NCBI GenBank assembly: GCA_902729315.2
Contig: LR746265.1
Coordinates: forward strand, 9,171,392-9,235,391
DNA: 64,000 nt
Direction: 5' to 3'
Source: Spirodela intermedia
Lineage: Eukaryota > Streptophyta > Magnoliopsida > Alismatales > Araceae
Of this stretch, positions 12,601 to 24,535 are shown in pieces. The notes beneath the pieces are model-generated. The model searched no databases. It saw only the letters and a program-made list of their open reading frames with translations, and was not told the DNA's origin. Positions within the stretch are counted from its first letter, which is position 1. Every line of letters starts with the position of its first letter. The translations under genes were made by a program, and so were the position numbers.

Positions 12601-15600
12601 TCCTATAATAAATTTCCCTCTAGATATGGTGAGAAATTTCTACACGCTTCATTATCATCCTGCACGTGATTGTTCACAGGCAGTTGGTCTTGTGACCATA
12701 ATACATCTCCCATACTTAAACACATTCAAAATCACATTTTGAATACGAATCATGAGCCACAACAAATCATATTAGTTCATGCGTCATTTGTATGTACTCA
12801 ATGACTGACACCAAGATAGCCGCAACATCTTCTGTTTGATCTTTAATTAACCTTCAGGATCCAATACACTAACTGTTTTAGGGAGAATAGGATCTATACT
12901 CAGAATCTTTCTTCTCAGCCTCTTAAACCCTTGTTTCAGGCCACCATGAAACTTGAAGATATTATTTTACTAAATGTGATGGATGAACCACTACAGAACC
13001 CTCACACTAGTCATGCTGTCAACTCGCAGATGCAACTTGCATCCCACTTCTAGCCAAAATTTACTTCAATGAGAAGTCAAATCTATCAAACAGTTTACTG
13101 TTAGACCCCCCAATTGGCCCAATGGGTCGGGTTTACACCTGAAGAATAGGAGGACAATATTAGACCCATAGGGGCCTAACAGGCCTAACTTAAGGCCTAG
13201 AAAGAGAGCCTAAGCTAAGAGCTCTTAAGTAATTGGGACAGGAGGGTTAAGTATGGGTAATTAGGTCAATGTTTTGTGGGGAGAAAGGGGTTATTAGGGT
13301 TAGTTACGAGAGGAAGCAGGACGTGATTTTGGGCAGGTAGCAGCTTGTGGAGGAGAGAGGTGGTCCTCTCGAACGGTTACCACGAACTGGAACAGAGTTC
13401 CTTCTGGAACCCAATCTCCCCCCTTTTCTGGTATTTTCGATCTCCATTTCCTAAAATTATTGCACCGCAGATTCGGACTCCTATCATTTACTTTCCTACC
13501 TTCTAGCAGGACCCAATTCACACAATCATGCATTGATTGCAGCTAGATGCAGACACCTCTATGGAAATAATGCTTAGCATGGGTTCCAGAAACAGTGTCA
13601 TCCAACGACCTAAGTAAAAAAACAGTCTCATCCAAATGGATAAGAATCAGATCGATGGTACAGGGGATAGTCACCCAACATGCTGTTTCTTGACACCAAT
13701 TTCTTCAACAGTGCCGAAGTCTCAAATTTCTAATCGTAATTAATGACAAATCCTGCGGTTGTATCAATAAAATTAATTGAAATGCCCATCTACCTGCCAT
13801 CAATAATGACTTATTACATGCAGTGTTGCACATTCCAATTATTGATTAAAATTCCTTGAATGCAAAAGTTTCGAATTTTAATTCATATTCAACTATTATT
13901 TGCTGTATGCCTTATGTTCAATTACGTTCTACTCCAGACTGTCATAAAAACCCTCAACTTTGTGCACAGGTTTCCAAAACTTGGCATACAAAATAATGAT
14001 GACTAATTAGTCAAGTTTTAAATATAGCAACAAGTTGCACATAAAAGCTCCCAATTGTTTCTGCAAATGTCGCACTTTTATACCACTTTTCTGCAGGATT
14101 TTTTTCCTAGTCAAAAAAGGGTATGCCAGTGGGAAAATAACCTCGGGTGGAGTGTAGAACCTTAATGCGCCTACTCTGCCAATCGCTCTCAACGTTTAGA
14201 GATTGGTCACAAAAAAAGGAAACATATAAGCTGTTCAGCTTGCATTTTCGACAGCCATACCAAACTCAGACAGGCGAAATTAAGAAGATGGAAGAGGTTT
14301 TGATCCCGCAAAAAGCAGCACTTGCATTTGATCTCAATGTTTTGTAATTCAGCGATAAAAACGGCCAAATTTAAGCCCTGACGAGCTAGAGGTGGGGCAG
14401 AAAGACTGACTCATGAAGGACAAAGTGAGTTGATCAAACCGTGTCCTATCTTGCAGTTCATCACCCAACTTGGTTAGGCATCAACCACAAAAAAGTTTGA
14501 CATTATTAAGCCAGATTTGATTCCTACCCTCGAAATTCATTGGACTATGGCCAATTTCAGCACATACCAGGAGACTTTAATCAAAATGAGCTAATTTGAC
14601 ATGAACAATAATTTTGAAGCTGCCCACTGGAAAGAAAGCAGTAAGCCAAACCTTCCAAAATATCTTAATGCAGGTTCAAGTGAGAACGAATAAAATTCGA
14701 TACACAGACCACATAGTGTTCCCTGGCGACTTACATCTTAAATGAAAAGGAGCAGAACATCAGACGGATTACCCACAGTTCATCCAAAGTGCCCCACACC
14801 ATTTCTTTTCACAATGCCTCATACATAACATTGACATCTTAAAAACAAGAAGAACGCAGTAGGTATTCTATTGCAATTACATTATCAACTGGAACACCAG
14901 AGAACCTTTATTCTGGAAGAAAAATATGGTGAACAAAAGAATTCTTGATGGATAAAAGTTTTTGATAACCATAGCTTACATGGTATTTATGATTGATAAG
15001 AGAATTTGCATCAGTTAGTGTCTAACCAACAAGAATTTCAGGAATCAATCGAAGACATCAAAAAGCTTACCTATAGTCAAGTATCTTACAGTCACAATCC
15101 TTACAGAAATAAAACGAGTAAGGCTTGATTTGCAAAAAACGAATCTGCATGGTACATAAGATAAAATCAGCCAAGTAGCCAAACAAACACATTGGAGTTT
15201 TAAATTAAAAAGTGCGTGATTTACAGACCAGTGAGTAAAGTTCTCCAACACGATTCTGAAGGGGAGTGCCACTTAAGGCCCATTTATACGAAGATTGCAA
15301 GGCAAAAACAGCCCTTGCAGTGCTGCTACGTCTATCTTTTATATAATGAGCCTGCATAAACATTCAATAAAACTAGAAAAGTCATTTATATAATATATCA
15401 AATACACCCAAATGGCCATTAGAAATGAACAATATGGCTCTTCTAGGTGACTATTGTTAGGTCACCAATGGGCCAACTTACTGTAGGCATAGATAGAAGG
15501 GGTGCACAAAGGGGGCCCAGCACCTCACCTCAAAGGGACAAAACAATCCTTTCTAGTGAGAATTTAATGAAGGGCAGCTAGGTCTTTTCCTCACAAAAGG

Positions 15601-18600
15601 GAAAGAGGTATTAGGGCTCAGGGGTATCAAAGGATTATTCTTGGGCAGCTGCAGCTGAAGGAGAGCAGGGGGGCTCTAGAACGTCCCCACTGACTCTAGG
15701 GTTCGTCAGAGCCCAAACTGCTTTTCCTATCGTTTAATCTTCTATTTCCGTCTCCATCTCCGTAGTTTTGTTGTGTTTGCCTGCCAAGATGCAGGGTCCT
15801 ATCAATTATTAAGTAAGATTTTCGCTTTCGGTGGCAGAAAACAACAAAAACTTGATTTTGTGAACAATCAGCCAAGCAAGAAAACACACCGTAATGAGAG
15901 GGAAAATATGTGAAGATCAATGGATAAATGGCAAGATTCTATGACAAAATGACATCCTAACATCCTTGAATAGACCCATTTGTTCCATTCCAAAGCACCA
16001 GCATATGCTACTTCTCAGTCGTACCTGTCCCTAAAATCATGCCAGAGACATGAAGAAGCATAGCACATTGCTCAAGCAAGAAAAATAGCTGAAGCAAAGA
16101 AAAATAAGAAATGAGCGAAATAAGCCACTGGAAGAAGGCCTAGGAAGTGATCTGTGGATCAGATTCGGAATCTCCATCAATCCATCAATCAGGCTCTATC
16201 TACTCAGGCATGTAAGAAGGCAGCTTTAAAAGTTTAAGGACATTGTACCACTCTTTGTTAAAAAGAGTTGGAATAAAAGAAAATGTTGATAAGACTCATA
16301 TTTCAATAATCCTGTATCCACATAACCCCAACAACCAGCGACCCCCAGCAAACTCTTGGTATCAGAACTTCACGGGAAGTAAAATAGAAGGACAGGTTAT
16401 GACAGTGAGCAGAACTGGAGGAAGAAAGCAGATGTGATCAACATTGAGGAAGGGAAGCAGGAACAAAACAAAACAAAGGGAACCGAACATACTGGCGGTC
16501 CACCATAAAAAATGTCATTGGGGGGATGGTAATAGGCAAATATGGATCAGAATCAGTACTCTAGCGGATAATGACTGGGTTAACAAGTGTAAGCAATCCC
16601 GTGCTACTATCTACAGTGAAAAAATCAACTGTAACCAGAATGATTCCAACATTTATCTCTGGATATCAGCAAAAGAAAACGTGCCTCTGAAAGATCATGG
16701 ATTAAATGCAAAAAATCCATAATTTTCGTTGTTCGCGTTAGAAGGGAAGGCAGGGTGGAGCGATGGATCCCTACTGGATTAAAAACATTCAAGCAACTTT
16801 GATTCTACTGACCTCAGTGCTCTACTCTAAATTGAATTTTCAAGAAACAATATAACCGTCCTTGATCAAAGGAATGGATACGTTTTATATTGCAACCCTA
16901 CGAAACTAAGTGCACTATTGTCAATTCAGTCGAAACAATGAGACCACTTGAAAAAAAAGCTACATGTATCCAATCTTGAGAAACCCCAAAATGCTGTCCG
17001 CCAATAACACAACATGGCAACAACCAAAACATTCTGTATCTTCATTGGTGAATCCCAAAATATTAACTTGGTCCAGAGAAGACAAGGTTCAACAACGCAG
17101 CAAATGCAGCTAAAAAACTACAGAATAACACGGGAGAATTAATAAATAAGTCCTGTGAGTTACCAATCGTAATATCTAAACAAATGAAAATCAACGGCAA
17201 TTCTCACCATGAATGATCACTAGTGTAGAAGCCATTAGACATCATGCTTAGTAACCTTTCACAAGTGTGATAGCAATTAGCATATCTACAAAGTTTTCAA
17301 GCTAGATAGAAGATTTCAGAATCTAGTCAGATGTTTTATATTGTACTTGCCTCGTCCAGGATAATGCGATCCCATCGAACAGAGTGCAAAACTGAATTCA
17401 TTATGGATGAGGTTGCTTTTAAACCAGACACATCATCCTTCCTAATATTGTGAAGATCTCTCTGTCTCTTTTTCAAACTAGAGGTTTCTGCTCCCTTCTT
17501 CGTCTGTTTTGACTGCTTCTCTGTTTTCTGAGCACTCGGCCCACAAAAATATTTTAGGTGGACCTTCATCTTGCTAGGATACAGCAACCTTCCACACCAC
17601 TGACACTTCTCCTTGGGTGGCATTACATTCCTCCTGAAATCTCCCTCGATGGTCGAGTATGTGGTCAGCACGAAATCGTAATCATTGAAATTATAATTCA
17701 TGCCTAACCTCTTGGCTCCATGGTACACTAGAACCCTGACGCTGCCTTCTTTAGTGTACCTCTCAATCTCACCCACCCACTGGATAACTGCGACCAAAGG
17801 GCAAATGACAAGTGTGGATTTGGCCACAGGAAGCAGGGGAGCCGATGACGAGGCAGAGGACGATCCGTGAATATCGGACTGGTGGGGCTCACTAGATGTC
17901 ATATGGAGAGAGCGTGCTGTGAGAACAAGAGAGATCGCCTGGATTGTTTTCCCCATTCCCATCTCATCAGCGAGTATGCCTCCCCGAGAACTGGACGCCT
18001 CCTGCATCAAAGCCCAGGCTACCCATTCTTTCTGGAACTTGAGAAGGGGAAGCGTGACATCCGGCGAGGGGTCAGCAACCCGTATGGCCACCTCAGTCTC
18101 ATCAGGTGGGTTCCCCGAACTCGCCATCCTCTCACGCTCGTCAATCCATATCTCGTTCTCTCGTTCAAGAACCTCCCAGATCAACGCGTTGCCCTTCGAT
18201 TTCCTCTTTGACTTCTTAGATGCCCTCTTCCTCGACGCTGTGACCTTTGGTAGCTCCGCCACTAAACGCGCCGGCAGTCCTCCGCCCCGATTCCCATCAC
18301 CATCCTCAACAACAGGAACCCGATCATCATCGTCGTCGCCATCGTCATAAGAGGCCGGCGGAATCGAGGAGGGCCTGGCGTCGTTGCGCCCTCCCCGGAC
18401 TCTTCCCTTCCTCTTCTTCTCCCTCCTCCCACTGCATTCTTCCGTCGCCCACTCTTCGTCATCGCTGCTGCCGGAGGCAGGCTCGCCACCACTGGGAGGG
18501 AGCGCATAGTCATCATCTGACGACGACTTCACCTCCGAGTCGGATTCAGAGCGCTCCTCGGCAGCTCTCCTCTGCTTCTTCCCTACGAGAAACCACGAAA

Positions 18601-18742
18601 CCCCGTTCTCGATCACTACAAAGAAAGTAGAGGAATCGCAAGGGAAGGAATCACAAAGTCATCATCTGCGGCGACGAGAACGGGACCAAGGTGACCGAAG
18701 AAGACCTCGCCTAGGGTTTCTGCGAACGACGGGGCGCTTCAT
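6686..18742 (-). CDS. RAD16-type SNF2 helicase with embedded RING finger
   Basis: Fourteen exons join in phase: 18706-18742, 17351-18615, 15229-15351, 15071-15144, 11753-11816, 11517-11663, 11320-11405, 9589-9658, 9117-9236, 8802-9029, 7376-7474, 7120-7272, 6868-7037 and 6686-6758. They give about 902 residues. An acidic and lysine-rich N-terminus precedes helicase motif I ([13 protein letters not shown], about 224-236), a Cys/His finger CQWCG...HLKYFCG (about 350-370), motif II DEAH (433-436), motif [12 protein letters not shown], a Cys cluster ending HFCWWN, and a RING ([12 protein letters not shown] to CPSCSKP, about 651-690). The C-terminal lobe has [27 protein letters not shown] and DRIHRIGQ. 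Yeast Rad16 works in global-genome nucleotide excision repair and its RING acts as an E3 ligase; plant function is inferred. The intron before exon 3 uses a GC donor. The first exon (ATG at 18742) is the weakest call: it is needed because the long exon lacks a usable ATG, its phase fits, and a good pyrimidine tract precedes 18615. Confidence 0.93.
13094..13491 (+). mobile_element. Solo LTR with 5-bp target-site duplication, in RAD16-like intron
   Basis: The LTR proper is 13099-13486 (388 bases). It starts TGTTAGACCC and ends GGACTCCTATCA. It is flanked on both sides by TTTAC (13094-13098 and 13487-13491), the 5-base duplication expected of LTR retrotransposon integration. No internal coding sequence adjoins it, so it is a solo LTR left by recombination. 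It lies antisense to the host gene in the 3.25-kb intron 11817-15070. It resembles the LTRs at 15455, 61635 and 63704 in its TGTTAG start, a TTGGGCC-like motif shortly after, and a CTCTCGAAC-type motif in the second half. Confidence 0.85.
15455..15804 (+). mobile_element. Probable solo LTR, in RAD16-like GC-AG intron
   Basis: It begins TGTTAGGTCACC and ends AGGGTCCTATCA, 350 bases, with the same terminal bases and internal CTCTAGAACG motif as the solo LTR at 13099. The flanking pentamers are ACTAT (15450-15454) and ATTAT (15805-15809), a target-site duplication with one mismatch if real. It is antisense to the helicase gene and sits about 100 bases upstream (in transcript terms) of the acceptor of exon 3. 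No internal region is present. Confidence 0.7.
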
Positions 18743-21441
18743 TATGGGAACTATCCGCAGCGTAAATCGGGAGGCGCCGGGAAGGAGCAGAAGAAAGAGC
18801 CCTGAAAAGTCTTGAGCGAGGAGACGAGACGCCTCCAACTGCGCCTTTTCAGTCTTTATACCTCTACGATTTCTGCAACTCTCTCACTCCCGCTCCCGCG
18901 TCCAGCCTATTCTGTAATTACAGATTTGCCCTGAGTCTTCCCAACGATTTTAACTTTTGGCGGGTTGTGGGTTCCGTAAACCCGATCAGCGGGCTTGGGG
19001 TTCTATCTATCATAAGCATAGGAAGTTATCACAATGAACATGAATTTTAAACGACTAAGAAGACTGGAAAAAACTTCTTCATTTGACTGTCCCTATTCAA
19101 AATGGCAAGTCAACATTGGACTACAAAGCTTTTGTGAAAAAGTAATCATCATTATCATCCTCAATGGATTATGTCAAATATTAGTCATCAACGTAATAAG
19201 AATATTCAAATTTAGAAATTTCCATTGTTAGATTACACCATTTGTGTTGATTTACATCAACTTTTCAAAACCTATTGTTTATATTCTCTGTATTAATAGT
19301 TAATTAATTCAAAATAATATCATTTTTACGAGATGAACATGCATTTTTGCTAGAAAGTCAACAGACTTGGCATATGAGAAACCACATCAACTAGAGCCAC
19401 ACTTGGAGTCTTTTTTATTGTGAAAGTATGCTATAAAAAAAATTAATGGGTTGAATTTTTGTATCACACACGTTCTTTTGGTGTATCAACCTTGATTATT
19501 ATTTGTATTAACACATGTTTGACAACACCTTGACTTGATGAGTTTGAGCTGTAAAGTTACTAGAGGAGAGAGCACCTTTGAATAGGTTACTTGGTCAGCT
19601 AATGCTTAAAAGGTCAATACCTTTGAACAATCTACAAAAGATGACCTAGCCTTGTTAGAGGTGGACTATCATGATATCATCAATGACCATTCAATAGAGA
19701 GCTAATTTTGTCAAGACCAGAGTGGTATGATATTATAGTTGATAACTACGTATAGCAATAGATAAAAAATTGAGTATAACCTTTATAAAGGTTATTACAA
19801 GCCTAACAAGTGAAGTACCTCTTACGACAATTGATGTAATTCTCGTTCCTATTATATTTTAAGTTGTACTTCTATCAAGATAAGGGTTAAATTGATTGGA
19901 TCCTAATGGTATGCATTTGAGTCAACTATTTTTATCATATTTAATCTACTTTTTTCAATCCTAACCCTAAGGCTTTTTGAGTTCAAAAACCTAAAGTGCT
20001 CTAAAGTTATTAATGTTGTTTAACCTTGTGCCTACATTCATTCTATAACAACAATCTCATTCTTGAATTCCACTAGACCAATCATTCACCACACAATTGT
20101 CGTTTTTTTACCATATTTAAAAGTTTAAATTTCAATGATTGAAAATCAATATGACATATTCTTTAAAGGTATTGATATCCTTTTGATAAATCAATGTGTT
20201 ACCATTGAGGACCAATATATATTTCTGAAACTTATTAGATCAGGTGAGTCTAATAAGGATCTATTATCATAAAAAAAAAATCAATAAAACATATTGAATT
20301 AAATTAATAATTTGAAAATATAAAATTATTTTAAATTACATCAAAAAATTATGATTATATAATAAATTTATTTTCTTATAGCCTCAATATGTAAAATGAT
20401 AGCTTTGGTGATATAAATATTTTAAATCATTTTATAAAGAATATTTTCTGATATTTAGAAAATCCTAAGTAAGTGATGATATGAAGGATACAAATTCAAT
20501 TAATTCCATAGTGTAGCCATTTGTAAGTAGTGATATAACATTATAAATGCATAATAGACCAAGTAAAACTAATTGATGTTGTCACTTTTTCTTTACATGA
20601 TTTATATTTCTCTTCATACATTTTCTTCATGACTCAATTTATATTTCTCCTAAAATTTGATGACTAACCACATGATCTTCACTTTCTTCGAGGATGCATA
20701 TGTATATTGGAGGTGGAATTGACGAAATAATTAAAACTTCTTTTGGTTTATGTTGAGTAAAAAAAAAAAGCTTTATGCTGCATATTTTACATTTTTATAC
20801 TTAAGTTTATACTTTATTTATTTATTTTATTATTACTACTTCTTTGATATTTATTATATAAAGGAAAGTATATAAAAATGGATACACATCATATTTGAAC
20901 TTTTATTTTTTATGAACGATAGTTTTCACACCAAAAGAAGTATGGCTGAAGACCATAGAGTAGCCTTATAGTATGAACGCCTCTATGATCTAGTTCAACG
21001 GTCAGAGAGAGAAGTCTTGATTATCACCTTATAGGAATTACTTTAGTTTGGTGAAGAAATGAGATTATTAAAATAATGAAAAATAATAATTTGATCAAAA
21101 TTATACTATCTCCGAAGATGTTGAACATTTTCGTAAAAAACTTTCTATTAATTTTTTATTGAAATTAGAAAGAATGTTAAATCAATCACGATTACCATCT
21201 GCACTGATTATCTCACGTTCCCATGAATAATTATCAGCGGTAACATCAGTGGCTGCCGCAGAATCACCCTCGGCATGGCCAAGATTTATCGAGACTTGAG
21301 ATCGTTTATTTACGCATGATCCGTTCGTACATTCAAGCAAGCGATGGACTTCGAAGAGGGACCTCGCCGGAGGCTGCCGGGAAGAGACGCCAACGGTGGC
21401 AGGCTGCAGCAGAATCCGCCGGAGGAAAATGCTGCCTGCGT
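18743..21441. other. Intergenic region between RAD16-like 5' end and GAMYB 3' end
   Basis: The first 250 bases are GC-rich and should hold the helicase promoter and 5' leader; a telo-box-like AAACCCTA lies at the start of its first exon (about 18712-18720, minus). From about 19,000 to 21,200 the sequence is AT-rich, with stops in every frame and no recognisable domain. I see nothing coding. Confidence 0.6.
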
Positions 21442-23139
21442 TCAGCAGGTCCCCGGCAAGCCTGTCCAGTGGCGAGACCCAACGCTCCAGCCATGGTCCG
21501 CTCCAGCTCCCGCTGACGACGCTTGCTGCGGCTGTATCTCGGGTCCCGCGTTGTCGTCCGTCACCCCTGACGATTGTCCGTTGGACATCTCCTCACCGCC
21601 GTCGCCGTCGTACCATTCCCTCACCGCCGCTATGGGGATGAGATCCAGCAGCGCCGACAGGTCGTCGTCAACCGTGCCATCGTCCTCTCCCGCTTCTCTC
21701 TTCCTCGCAGCGTCTGGAGAAAAGGATTAGCAAACGATATAAGGCGCTCATTAATGCCTGCCTCCGACCCTGGTTTCTGCACGGTTGACGAGAAGTGGAA
21801 TCCTCGGCAAGTTCTTGGAAAAGGGAAGCCAGGACGCGAGAGATAACAAGAAGAGACCAGGGCAGATGGAACTCACTCAAGGGGAGTTTCGAGTAGTCCC
21901 ATTTACCGCCGCAGTCGCTCAGGATCAGTCCCTGTGGGTGTTCACTGCAGTTGCCGCCGCCGGCGTTTCCGTTGACGTAGCTAACGTTTTCTGCGGTGGG
22001 CTCCGGCAGGAAGTTTCGTCCCCTGCGGTAATCACCTCCAGCGTTTCCACATTCGTCGGCGCTACCGCCGCCAGCCACCACCGCCTCTCCGTCGAGTAGC
22101 AGAGAATCCAGCAGGTCGCTTTCGCTTCGTAAGGTGGGTGCCTCAGGAAAGAACTGGCTTGAAGGGAGCTCCATTTTCACAGAGAAGCTCTGCCGGTGGT
22201 GCTGCGGAGAGGGAGAGCCGAGATCGTAGGCCCCCAGGGCATCCAAAAGGAACACAGCATTCTGCGAGTGCGGGGGCGTGACTGTGTTGGAGCTGAATGC
22301 CATAGAGAAGCCTCCCACCCCACCGTCCGGAAAGGCCCCGCCTCTCTGTTGGAGACCCGTTTCTCCTGCCGGCGAGGGCACGATGAAGGACAGGCAGTGA
22401 CCGGTATTGACCATGTGACTCGATGTTCCAACCGTCGGCGCCACCCCAAACTCAGTATGGTCGAAGAGCGAGAGCGGGGCAGCGCCGGGGGAAGGGCGGT
22501 GGTGGTGGTGCAGTGCGGCCTGCCGCTGGATGTCGAACGGGTAGAGGGGGAGCCCGGCGCGCTGCCGCCGCTTGATCCTCGTGTTCCAGTAGTTCTTTAT
22601 CTCGTTGTCCGTTCGGCCCGGCAGCTGCAACAATCCAACGGAATCGTCACACACGGATCAGGCGAAAGCTGAGGAGAGAGATCGAAGTGAGACTGAAAAA
22701 AATGGAGTTGTGAATCCGCTGAGGATGAGAATTGGAGAAGTAGAGAGGTTCGGCGGCCTACTTGCGCAGCCATGCGAGCCCACTTGTTGCCCAGCTTCGC
22801 GTGGAGCTCGAGGATGAGACGCTCCTCTTCGGGAGAGAAGGGGCCCTTCCGGAGGTTCGGGCGGAGGTGGTTGGCCCACCGGAGCCGGCAGCTCTTGCCG
22901 CACCTCGACAGGCCGCTATTCCGCTGCACCGCATTCCAGTTCCCCTCCCCGTGCCGCCGGACGTAGTCTGTCAGAATGGCGTCCTCTGCGGCCGTCCATG
23001 GCCCCTTCTTCATCGACCCCGCCGCCGCCCCTCCGCCGGAAGCCTTGGAACACGACGACGCGCGGGCGATGTTCTCTGCGCCGGTGGAATCCGAAGTAAC
23101 GGCTGCCGAGACGCCGCCATCCAAGCAGCCGTCCGGCAT
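21442..23139 (-). CDS. GAMYB: GAMYB-type R2R3-MYB transcription factor
   Basis: Three exons join in phase (22762-23139, 21877-22624, 21442-21713) and encode about 465 residues. R2 (about 44-92) starts KKGPWTAAEDAILTDYV. R3 (about 97-146) is split by intron 1 after KWARMAAQ and resumes LPGRTDNEIKNYWNTR. The motif AGLPLYPFD directly after R3 is the GAMYB Box 1 (subgroup 18; MYB33/65/101 relatives). The C-terminal exon holds an acidic, aliphatic stretch DDDLSALLDLIPIAA and ends HWTGLPGTC. GAMYBs bind GARE-type sites and act in gibberellin signalling, aleurone gene expression and anther/tapetum development, in the nucleus. A miR159 target site lies in exon 2. The ATG at 23139 is the first in the frame and leaves a normal N-terminal extension. 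The exact paralogue within the subgroup is not settled. Confidence 0.93.
22153..22173 (-). promoter_or_regulatory. miR159 target site in GAMYB coding exon 2
   Basis: The sense strand reads TGGAGCTCCCTTCAAGCC followed by AGT and encodes M-E-L-P-S-S-Q (about residues 277-283). Against the miR159a sequence as I remember it, this pairs through the whole seed and cleavage region, with a G:U pair at the second base and mismatches only towards one end and at one internal base. Known GAMYB genes carry their miR159 site in this same part of the coding region. Confidence 0.88.
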
Positions 23140-24475
23140 CGCCTACGCTTCGGCTCCCCACCCCTTACACTCCCTCGGGCCCTGGAGGGCAAGGAGGAGG
23201 TCGAATCTTGCCCTCTTCCCTTTTTGCGGCTCTTCTTTCTTCCCTCCCTCCCTCGGTTGTTCTATTCTCCCTGGATCTCTGGCCGAGAGAGAGAGAGAGA
23301 GGGAGCAGCCGGACGCAGAAAGCTGCCCAAACGACAAGTCCTACCCTTGAATGATATCGGCGTCGATGGTTCTGGCCATGCAGAAGCACTTGTCCATCCC
23401 GAACGAATCCAAACGAAGATCGGGGAGAGGAAGAGAGAGCTGCAGAGAGACGGAGGGACGAGAGGGAGAGTGGGTGGGGCGGACGGTCACCCTTGTGCGC
23501 GTGGCCCACCTTACAAGGTTTTCCTTTTTAACCCTCCGGCATGGATATTTGAGGGCCAAGCTTCCATGTCGCTCCGGGTAAAGCTCCTCCTTTTCACGCG
23601 TTTTCCTCTCTCTCTCCCTCTCTCCTCCATCTTTGGCTGTCGGGCCAGGTCTGGTCACCTTCCGGTGCGATAAGGTACAGTGGGTAGCGTGCTGTAGGCA
23701 GTGGGGAACCGGGAGGGCTGGCGCCAAGTGGGACGAGAAGGCTAATTAAAGAGTGAGGTGGCGGTGTTGGGGCGGGCTGGCATTCCCGGTGGGGTCCCGC
23801 GTATAGGACGAGTACGGCCGTGACAAGCTGCAGGCCCCCCACCCCTTCAACGGCCATGAGACCTCCATCCATGTCAAAAGAATGTTTTTACCTCATTTTT
23901 ATTGTGCATGGTTTTTCTCTCCGAAGTCGGAGGATAGTAGACCTAACTATCGATTATATAAGGAATAAAACGTTCCATACGCGTTGACTCATGATCTAGA
24001 CTTCTGACCGAGAACTCGGGAAGGAAAAAAGCGGGTCAACCGTTCAGGTCGTTGACTCATCCTAATGGGCGAGCTGGTTCAGTATAATAAGACCAGTTTC
24101 TTTGGTGGGATTTTTGGAAAAAATCGGATAAATGATGCCCAAGTGGCATACATAATAACAGTAATAAAAGGGGGCTCACAATTCAAGGCAATCCTAGGCT
24201 TCGCTAGGGCAGACAGATCTAGGAGCCAACCCAGTTGCTCCAATGGAGGCGTTCCGGTCACCGTTCCAGTGAGGAATCCTCGTCTCTTCCAGCGTCCGAG
24301 ATGACGGGGAGGTGTGTACGCTCCTCCATCCGGGATGGTGGTTTTTGTCCCCATCGATCGGAGTCAGGGAACTTGGCTCAGGGAGTTGGGGAGTCGGTCT
24401 TCTTACTTTTCTGAGAAGACTTTTATCCCCTAACTTTCTGAGAAGCCTAGACGTACCTAGAATTGTCTACCCACT

Positions 24476-24535
<60 letters not shown>

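Noticed and set aside
21344-21730. Long open frame on the plus strand over the GAMYB 3' exon
   Set aside because: It mirrors the GC-rich minus-strand exon and has no domain; the minus strand gives a coherent MYB C-terminus with matching splice phases.
22762-23673. 303-codon plus-strand frame across the MYB exon and its leader
   Set aside because: A by-product of GC-rich sequence opposite the R2R3 repeats, with no recognisable domain.
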